From positions 1-14,609 of the forward strand of contig JAEZGT010000258.1 in NCBI GenBank assembly GCA_023416875.1: DNA of 14,609 nucleotides. The letters run 5' to 3'. Of this stretch, positions 7,955-13,276 are shown piece by piece. The position numbers and the translations under genes are program-made. The notes beneath the pieces were generated by a model, which worked only from the letters and a program-made list of their open reading frames with translations, was not told the origin of the DNA and ran no database searches. Source of the stretch: Pseudomonadota bacterium. Lineage in GTDB: Bacteria > Pseudomonadota > Gammaproteobacteria > Pseudomonadales > Cellvibrionaceae. The first letter of the stretch is position 1. Each line of letters opens with the position of its first letter.

Positions 7955-7987
7955 AAAGCCCGCCTGTGCGGGTTTTCTTGTTTTTTT
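7955..7987 (+). terminator. Terminator-like hairpin between guaB and guaA
   Basis: AAAGCCCGC, loop CTGT, then GCGGGTTTT form a 9-bp stem (five G/C pairs, one G·T, three A/T), followed by CTTG and a run of seven T (7981–7987). It lies 31 nt after the guaB stop and ends 16 nt before guaA. It looks like an intrinsic terminator that must be partial if guaA depends on the guaB promoter. No separate guaA promoter is obvious. Confidence 0.8.
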
Positions 7988-8003
7988 ATCCTGTTAACGA
8001 CTT

Positions 8004-9587
8004 ATGAACATGGCTATTGATATTCACGCCCAGCGCATTTTGATTCTCGATTTTGGCTCCCAGTACACCCAATTGATTGCGCGCCGGGTGCGTGAAATTG
8101 GCGTGTATTGCGAGATCCGCGCCTTCGATATGACGGCGGAAGAAATACGCGCATTCGCACCCAAAGGCATCATTCTCGCCGGTGGTCCGGAATCCGTTAC
8201 TGAACTCGGTTCGCCGCGGGCGCCACAGGAGGTGTTCGAGATGGGCGTGCCCGTGCTCGGCGTGTGCTACGGCATGCAGACCATGGCCGAGCAGCTGGGT
8301 GGCAAAGTCTCCGGCTCCCATGTGCGTGAATTCGGCTATGCGCAGATCCGCGTCGAACACAACAACGATCTATTTAAAAATGTGCAGGATCACGTCACGC
8401 CGGATGGTGCGGGTTTGCTGGATGTGTGGATGAGTCATGGCGATAAAGTGACTCAGATGCCCGAAGGTTTTGTCTGCATTGCTTCCACGCCGTCCTGTCC
8501 GATCGCGGCCATGGCCGATCCCGCTCGCCATCTGTACGGAGTGCAGTTTCACCCGGAAGTTACTCATACGCTGCAAGGTAAACGGATCTTTGAGCATTTT
8601 CTATTTGATCTGTGTCATTGCGAGCCGCTTTGGACTCCGGCGAATATAGTTGAAGACGCCATAGCGCGGGTGCGCGAACTGGTGGGTGGCGACAAAGTCC
8701 TGCTTGGGCTTTCCGGTGGAGTGGATTCCTCTGTGGTGGCCGCACTTCTGCATCGCGCTATCGGCGATCAGTTAACCTGTGTATTTGTTGACAACGGTCT
8801 GCTGCGCAAAAACGAAGGCGATCAAGTGATGGCGATGTTCGCCAAAAATATGGGTGTCAAAGTGATTCGCGCCGATGCGGAAGCGCTTTTCCTCAGCAAG
8901 TTGGCCGACGCAGCCGATCCCGAACAGAAACGCAAAATTATCGGCAACACTTTTATTGAGGTTTTTGACGCGGAAGCCGCCAAACTGCAGGACGTAAAAT
9001 GGCTGGCGCAGGGCACCATTTATCCTGACGTTATCGAATCTGCCGCCGCTAAAACCGGCAAAGCTCATGTGATCAAATCCCACCACAATGTGGGTGGATT
9101 GCCGGAAGATATGCAATTCAAACTGGTGGAGCCATTGCGCGAACTCTTCAAAGATGAAGTGCGCAAAATTGGTCTGGAATTGGGGCTGCCTTACGACATG
9201 GTGTACCGTCACCCTTTCCCGGGCCCTGGTCTGGGTGTGCGGATTCTCGGTCAAGTGACCAAGGAATACGCCGATTTATTACGCGAAGCCGATGCAATTT
9301 TTATCGAAGAATTGCACAAGGCGGACTGGTACCACAAAACCAGTCAGGCGTTCGCTGTGTTTATTCCAGTGAAATCCGTGGGCGTGGTGGGCGACGCCCG
9401 CCGTTATGCGTGGGTAATAGGGTTGCGCGCAGTGGAAACTGTGGACTTTATGACGGCGCGCTGGGCGCATCTGCCTTACGAGTTGCTGGAAAAAGTCTCC
9501 AACCGCATCATCAACGAAATTTCAGGTGTATCGCGGGTTGTGTACGACGTTTCCAGCAAGCCGCCGGCAACCATTGAGTGGGAATAA
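8004..9587 (+). CDS. guaA: GMP synthase (glutamine-hydrolysing) GuaA
   Basis: Converts XMP to GMP using ATP and glutamine-derived ammonia. The 527 aa match the usual 525. The N-terminal class I amidotransferase domain (about 10–205) shows ILDFGSQYTQLIARRVRE, the nucleophile elbow GVCYGMQ with C88, and HPEVTH supplying the His and Glu of the triad. The ATP-pyrophosphatase domain follows with the P-loop LSGGVDSSVVA (about 235), and then the dimerisation/XMP-binding domain with PFPGPGLGVRILG and the terminal KPPATIEWE. Two starts are possible: ATG 8004 (MNMAID) and ATG 8010 (MAID). The second gives the nucleophile the number C86, as in E. coli, but neither has a clear ribosome binding site. The gene lies downstream of guaB across a terminator-like hairpin. 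Confidence 0.98.
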   Translation: MNMAIDIHAQRILILDFGSQYTQLIARRVREIGVYCEIRAFDMTAEEIRAFAPKGIILAGGPESVTELGSPRAPQEVFEMGVPVLGVCYGMQTMAEQLGGKVSGSHVREFGYAQIRVEHNNDLFKNVQDHVTPDGAGLLDVWMSHGDKVTQMPEGFVCIASTPSCPIAAMADPARHLYGVQFHPEVTHTLQGKRIFEHFLFDLCHCEPLWTPANIVEDAIARVRELVGGDKVLLGLSGGVDSSVVAALLHRAIGDQLTCVFVDNGLLRKNEGDQVMAMFAKNMGVKVIRADAEALFLSKLADAADPEQKRKIIGNTFIEVFDAEAAKLQDVKWLAQGTIYPDVIESAAAKTGKAHVIKSHHNVGGLPEDMQFKLVEPLRELFKDEVRKIGLELGLPYDMVYRHPFPGPGLGVRILGQVTKEYADLLREADAIFIEELHKADWYHKTSQAFAVFIPVKSVGVVGDARRYAWVIGLRAVETVDFMTARWAHLPYELLEKVSNRIINEISGVSRVVYDVSSKPPATIEWE

Positions 9588-9671
9588 AGCAGCATTAAAA
9601 ACAACTTATCTGGGTATTTTTGCGACTCAGCCTGGGTAAAAAATCACAGAATCCGAACTTGCCAAGCGTTA

Positions 9672-9698
9672 CGCTCTCCGTCGAAATATCGGGGAGCG
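9672..9698 (+). other. Hairpin of unknown role downstream of guaA
   Basis: CGCTCTCCG and CGGGGAGCG form a 9-bp stem (one G·T pair) around the 9-nt loop TCGAAATAT. No T run follows, so it is not a standard terminator. It lies in the 224-nt gap between guaA and the next gene, which otherwise shows only a weak promoter-like TTGATA (9705–9710) with a poor -10. Confidence 0.55.
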
Positions 9699-9755
9699 CT
9701 GTTATTGATACAGCGTCTAGCGCAAGTTTTGTACAAGAGGACTTTACGCGCTACC

Positions 9756-9798
9756 GTTAATGACGGAATGGTTAGCGTGTTAATTGGAATGGTTGCCG
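9756..9798 (+). repeat. Imperfect tandem repeat before the 99-aa gene
   Basis: GTTAATGACGGAATGGTTAGCG (9756–9777, here split as GTTAATGAC + GGAATGGTTAGCG) is followed directly by GTTAATT + GGAATGGTTGCCG (9779–9798). The copies agree at most positions apart from a 2-nt gap. They end just before the GAGGA binding site of the gene at 9812, so they lie in its leader or promoter. Confidence 0.6.
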
Positions 9799-9811
9799 CG
9801 AGGAAAACAAT

Positions 9812-10111
9812 ATGAACTTCGAAACCTGGACCGTTGATCTCTCATCATCATCTGCGATTCATCCAAGCGGATTTAAAGTGGTTGTAGAAGGCGACCCGGC
9901 TAACCCCATGGGGGTGCATCCGGGGAAATTTCCGGAAGGGCTCACTGCAGTGGAACAGGCGCGTTTGCTGCGCTGTGGCCTGGAGGCCATTATCAATTTG
10001 GCACAAAACCAGGGGTGGAAACAGGACAAGAGCCGTTTTGCTGAGCGCACTAAACCGGCGCCCGCCGTCACTCACAAACCTTCTCGCCCCATTCTGTCAT
10101 TGAAGAAATAA
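9812..10111 (+). CDS. Hypothetical protein, 99 aa
   Basis: I do not recognise a family. The protein is soluble-looking with no signal peptide or membrane segment. Residues 1–50 are rich in turns (IHPSGFKVVVEGDPANP, then GVHPGKFPEGL), a predicted amphipathic helix follows (about 45–66, TAVEQARLLRCGLEAI), and the tail from about 68 is basic and low in complexity (ERTKPAPAVTHKPSRPILSLKK). The start is well supported: GAGGA at 9800–9804 with a 7-nt spacer to ATG. The gene stands alone, convergent with the DUF4202 gene only 7 nt away, with no terminator between them. The strong binding site and ordered N-terminal half favour a real gene. Confidence 0.72.
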   Translation: MNFETWTVDLSSSSAIHPSGFKVVVEGDPANPMGVHPGKFPEGLTAVEQARLLRCGLEAIINLAQNQGWKQDKSRFAERTKPAPAVTHKPSRPILSLKK

Positions 10112-10118
10112 TCGCCGA

Positions 10119-10700
10119 CTAGCTGAGTGCTTTGCCGACCAGATTTTTCATGGCGCCGCTCAGCGGAACCTGCAATGCGGCCGCATGGCCTTTTTCCGAC
10201 ATTTTCGCCCAGGTTTTGCGGATGATATCGATGAGCTTGTCCTCGTCGTGCTTGCTCGCAAAGTCTTCCAGGTAGTGGCGGATAAATACCAGGCAGACCA
10301 CGTCTTCCAGACATTGCGTCTCTGGATCTCTACCCAAGCCGCGTTTTTGTACCAGATACTGCGTTCGTTTCACATCCTCTTCGCCGTAGCCCGCCTCCCG
10401 CATCAGCTCGCCGACGCGCTTGGCATGGAATAGTCCTAGCTCCGCGCGCCATTGTTTATAGCCGGTACGTCCTTCCGGATAGGCGCTGCGCGGGCTGGTC
10501 CAACGTTCGATATGCTGGCCGCGCGCCGCAATGCGCAGATGTTCGGAGGCGTCGGGGGCGAATTCCTCAAGACACTGGCTCATACGCTGTGAATACAGCA
10601 GCTCTTTCGGGCGCAGATCAGCGCCATCGGATTCAAGGTTGGGGTCCTGACTGTTGGCAGCGTCAATCAGCGCCAGGGTTTTGGCGAAAGGGGTAGTCAT
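10119..10700 (-). CDS. DUF4202 domain-containing protein
   Basis: Matches the uncharacterised DUF4202 family over its full length (193 aa). Recognisable segments are RPKELLYSQRM (30–40), ASEHLRIAARGQHIERW (51–67), the PR.AYPEGR.GYKQWR block (70–85), FHA (91–93), LEDVVCLVF (131–139) and TWAKMSEKG near the C-terminus. H63, H92, E132 and D133 are placed rather as in HD-type metal hydrolases. That link is my inference and no activity is assigned. The ATG at 10700 is preferred: an in-frame TTG at 10706 would add two residues but sits too close to the possible ACGGA site. The gene begins 23 nt after the fnr stop on the same strand, so it is probably co-transcribed with fnr. Confidence 0.85.
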   Translation of the reverse strand: MTTPFAKTLALIDAANSQDPNLESDGADLRPKELLYSQRMSQCLEEFAPDASEHLRIAARGQHIERWTSPRSAYPEGRTGYKQWRAELGLFHAKRVGELMREAGYGEEDVKRTQYLVQKRGLGRDPETQCLEDVVCLVFIRHYLEDFASKHDEDKLIDIIRKTWAKMSEKGHAAALQVPLSGAMKNLVGKALS

Positions 10701-10723
10701 CGGCAAATCCGTTCGGGAAAGGG

Positions 10724-11470
10724 TTAGTGTTTTTCGGAAGAGGAGAACGCCAAATTGCGCAATGCCGCCATATCGATAATGTTCACGTGTTTTTTATCGA
10801 GATGGATGATGTGAGTTTTATGCAGTCTGCCGACGACCCTGCTGACGGTTTCGATGGTAAGACCCAAGTAGTTACCTATGTCGGAGCGGGACATGGGCAG
10901 ATAAAACTCTTCAGCCGATAAGCCGCGGCTGTGATTGCGTGCGGAAATGCTCAGTAGGAGAGAAGAAATGCGCTGGTCTGCGTTGTTTTTGCTGAGCAGG
11001 GTGATCAGCTGCTGATCGTTGGTGATTTCCTTGCTCATCAGTTGGAAAAAGCGCCGCTGCAAACTGGGAATCTGCGCGCTTAATTCCTCGAGCCGTGCGA
11101 AAGGAATTTCACACACTGCAGAGGTTTCGAGCGCGATGGCGGTGTTGGAGTGGCTGTTGGTGGCCAAGCCATCCATCCCGATAATTTCACCCGGTAAATA
11201 AAAACCGGTGATCTGCTCCTGGCCATCTTGGGTATTACTGATGGTTTTAATGGCCCCCGAACGCACCGCATAAACCGCTCGGAACTTGTCGCCAGCGTGA
11301 TATACCCGGTCGCCCTTTTGAATCGGCCTGCCGCGCTGGACGATCTCGTCTAGTTTATTAATCTCTTTCAGTTCCAGGCTGATGGGCAGGCATAGGGTGT
11401 TCAGACGGCAACTGGAACAGTTGATCTGAGGCATGGAGCGACATTGGGAGGAATTTGCTTGGGTAGCCAT
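10724..11470 (-). CDS. fnr: FNR/Anr-type oxygen-sensing transcriptional regulator
   Basis: Crp/Fnr-family regulator that binds TTGAT-N4-ATCAA sites when its [4Fe-4S] cluster is intact under low oxygen. The 248 aa are typical. The N-terminal cluster ligands are C18, C21 and C27 (NCSSCRLNTLC), plus an extra C10, and the fourth ligand is C120 in SAVCEIPF. A cyclic-nucleotide-binding-like beta-roll (about 45–140), a dimerisation helix (about 141–170) and a helix-turn-helix (SRSDIGNYLGLTIETVSRVVGR, read as SRSDIGNYLGL + TIETVSRVVGR) follow. E207, S210 and R211 occupy the DNA-reading positions of FNR, so classical FNR-box specificity is expected. It has its own promoter-like element upstream and the DUF4202 gene 23 nt downstream. 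Anr is the Pseudomonas name. Confidence 0.96.
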   Translation of the reverse strand: MATQANSSQCRSMPQINCSSCRLNTLCLPISLELKEINKLDEIVQRGRPIQKGDRVYHAGDKFRAVYAVRSGAIKTISNTQDGQEQITGFYLPGEIIGMDGLATNSHSNTAIALETSAVCEIPFARLEELSAQIPSLQRRFFQLMSKEITNDQQLITLLSKNNADQRISSLLLSISARNHSRGLSAEEFYLPMSRSDIGNYLGLTIETVSRVVGRLHKTHIIHLDKKHVNIIDMAALRNLAFSSSEKH

Positions 11471-11550
11471 GCGAACTTGCCTGAATGTGTCGCCTTAGGG
11501 GCGGATGGATTGCCGGATGCACGATCTTTGGGCAGCGGATGGACTGACGA

Positions 11551-11580
11551 AGGATAGTAAAAGCCTGATCCGCTTGTCAA
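11551..11580 (-). promoter_or_regulatory. Probable promoter of fnr–DUF4202
   Basis: On the minus strand a perfect TTGACA -35 (11580–11575) is followed after 18 nt by TATCCT (11556–11551, 4 of 6 to consensus). Transcription would start near 11544, giving a leader of about 74 nt. It lies in the 144-nt gap between the hemN-like stop and fnr, so fnr need not depend on upstream transcription. Confidence 0.65.
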
Positions 11581-11614
11581 AAGACACGGATGAAAGCGCA
11601 TCAAAACGGGAAAA

Positions 11615-12484
11615 TCAACGGCAGGTGGCGACGGGCAGTCCGCTGGTCTGTACCCGGTTATGGTAACCGGCGGGGGTGGCGAAGTTGAGTGTGCGCAGCT
11701 GGCCAAAGCGGCTCGCGGCACCGGGTCCGAGGCGAACGCAATCGGCGGGGCGCGCATGCAGCGGGCTGTAGAATTTGAGCATGGTCGCCGGCTCCTGGAG
11801 GAAATAGCCGAACTGCATCAACATTGCGGTCAGACCCTCGCCGCTGACCCCTTTGAGCGCATCCTGAAGTTTGTGGTGAAAGGTCACGGTCGCCGGTTCG
11901 ATAAACGAAAGCAGCTCCATCAACTGCAAGGTAAAGTCGGGCTGCTCAGAGCCAAAATCCAGCTGCACACTGATATAGGGAAATTTGAATTCCTCCAGCA
12001 TTTGCTTCAGCTGCTGTAACTGGGGCAGCTCGAATCCCGCAGGTACACGCATTTGCACGTGGTTGAAATCGAGACCTTTGAGCAGCGCGATATTCTGACG
12101 CGTGAAATCCGCCAAGCTTAAAGTCGCGATATGTTCAACGTGACGACCTTTGATCAATTTCAGATTCTGCGCAACGGCGTGAACCAACTCAGTGAGGCTG
12201 GGCGCGTCCATCAGACTGAAAGGTTCATTGATCCAAACCCGGCTTACCGGCCGACGCCCCAGATATTTGTTCCAGGCGCGCAGCTCGCGCACCAGGTTCT
12301 GATAGCGAAAGCGTTCCTGCTCCTGTTCTTCACTCCAGGCGCGCATGGTGGCGCAGTCAATCTCCAGCGCTAGGGGGGCGATGTTGTTGCGCAACTGACA
12401 GTTGAGCAGTTCCAGCACCACTTCCTGGGGAATGTGCGGTTCGTCGCAGGCAGCATTGAGCATGTGGGGATCGTCTGTTTGCAT
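11615..12484 (-). CDS. HemN/HemW-like protein lacking the radical SAM motifs (probable pseudoenzyme)
   Basis: I read this 289-aa protein as a shortened, divergent relative of oxygen-independent coproporphyrinogen III oxidase. Landmarks in HemN order: APLALEIDC (36–44) where HemN has PLSLYVHVPFC; a YQNLVRELR helix and RRPVSRVWINEPFSLMDAP (77–95) where HemN has the GGGTPT strand and loop; NIALLKGLDFNHVQMRV (131–147); FPYISVQLDFG (168–178) where HemN has NLDLIYGLP; IEPATVTFHH (195–204); and VRLGPGAASRFG (250–261). The CxxxCxxC cluster motif is absent (Cys only at 13, 29, 44, 249 and 288), GGGTP has become NEPFS, and the C-terminal HemN domain is missing (HemN is about 450 aa). The frame is intact. 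It sits beside fnr, where Pseudomonas carries hemN near anr, and an FNR-type box lies upstream. The homology is inferred by eye, and function is unknown. Confidence 0.75.
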   Translation of the reverse strand: MQTDDPHMLNAACDEPHIPQEVVLELLNCQLRNNIAPLALEIDCATMRAWSEEQEQERFRYQNLVRELRAWNKYLGRRPVSRVWINEPFSLMDAPSLTELVHAVAQNLKLIKGRHVEHIATLSLADFTRQNIALLKGLDFNHVQMRVPAGFELPQLQQLKQMLEEFKFPYISVQLDFGSEQPDFTLQLMELLSFIEPATVTFHHKLQDALKGVSGEGLTAMLMQFGYFLQEPATMLKFYSPLHARPADCVRLGPGAASRFGQLRTLNFATPAGYHNRVQTSGLPVATCR

Positions 12485-12492
12485 ACCTCAAA

Positions 12493-12533
12493 AGTGTAGG
12501 ATGACCCTTGAAGTTTGTCTTGAGCTAGGTCAA
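12493..12533 (-). promoter_or_regulatory. FNR/Anr-type box and -10 element upstream of the hemN-like gene
   Basis: Minus-strand TTGACCTAGCTCAA (12533–12520) matches TTGAT-N4-ATCAA at 8 of 10 defined bases. A -10-like TACACT lies at 12498–12493. The box centre is 28 nt before the hexamer, as for class II activation (box centred near -41). The implied start point is only one or two bases before the ATG at 12484, so the mRNA would be nearly leaderless. GAGG precedes that ATG by a single base, too close to act as a normal ribosome binding site. Confidence 0.6.
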
Positions 12534-12565
12534 GTACTACAGATGAGCCGCAACAGCATCTGCAT

Positions 12566-13267
12566 TTAAAGCAGCGAATGGAAAAACTGCGGCACCGTTA
12601 CACTGGCCGGTCCGTAATAGCCTTCGATGAATTGGTTACGGCCCAGTGAAGGTTCCAGATTCAATTCGACAGTATGGGCACCGTAAGCGTTGGCCAACTG
12701 GGCAAAACCTGCGGCAGGATAAACTTGGCCGGAAGTGCCTATGGCGACAAACAAATCGCATTGCGCCAGTGCGGTTTCGATTTCGTCCATCTGCAGCGGA
12801 ATTTCGCCAAACCAGACAATATGCGGGCGCAGCGCCCCCAGTTCATTGCAGCAAGGGCAAATACTGCTCGTTTCAATATCTTCTAACCAGGGAAAGACGG
12901 CACCGCTGAAGACGCAGCGCGCTTTCAGCAGTTCACCATGCATATGGATGGGGTTGCGGCTGCCGCCGCGCTCGTGGAGATTGTCAACGTTCTGGGTCAC
13001 CAGTGTCAGGTTGCCAGTGAATGCCTTTTCAAATTCGGCGAGAGCCACATGCGCCTGATTGGGATGTGCTTCGCGCACCAGTTGGCGTCGCCGGGCATTG
13101 TAAAACTGCTGCACCAGCGCGGGATTGCGCACGAAAGCCTCCGGTGTGCACACATCTTCGATGCGATGGTTTTCCCACAAGCCGTTATTGTCGCGAAAGG
13201 TTTTGATGCCGGATTCGGCGGAAATGCCCGCTCCGGTCAGCACCACGATGGATTGATAAGGGCCCAT
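12566..13267 (-). CDS. cobB: NAD-dependent protein deacylase, sirtuin CobB
   Basis: SIR2-family enzyme that removes acetyl or succinyl groups from lysines using NAD+. It has 233 aa, like the short form of E. coli CobB. Visible: the NAD-binding GAGISAESGIKTFR (12–25), TQNVDNLHERGG (91–102), the catalytic His in HMHGELLKARC (H110), the four zinc-type Cys (C118, C137, C139, C140), RPHIVWFGE (147–155), GTSGQVYPAAG, and VELNLEPS. FYNARRRQL supplies Y56 and R59, the Tyr/Arg pair that binds acidic acyl groups in class III sirtuins, so desuccinylase activity is likely. GAGG, overlapping the trhP stop, precedes the ATG by a normal distance. The gene starts 9 nt after trhP on the same strand, implying an operon. 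Confidence 0.96.
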   Translation of the reverse strand: MGPYQSIVVLTGAGISAESGIKTFRDNNGLWENHRIEDVCTPEAFVRNPALVQQFYNARRRQLVREAHPNQAHVALAEFEKAFTGNLTLVTQNVDNLHERGGSRNPIHMHGELLKARCVFSGAVFPWLEDIETSSICPCCNELGALRPHIVWFGEIPLQMDEIETALAQCDLFVAIGTSGQVYPAAGFAQLANAYGAHTVELNLEPSLGRNQFIEGYYGPASVTVPQFFHSLL

Positions 13268-13276
13268 GGGGTTGCC

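Noticed and set aside
11591..11604. FNR-box-like TTGATGCGCTTTCA (minus strand) upstream of fnr
   Set aside because: Only one half-site is good (7 of 10 bases), and its centre is about 53 nt before the predicted start, not at a usual activation or repression position.
12540..12562. Inverted repeat CAGATG…CATCTG after cobB
   Set aside because: Six-base arms, an 11-nt loop and no T run on the minus strand, so it is not supported as a cobB terminator.
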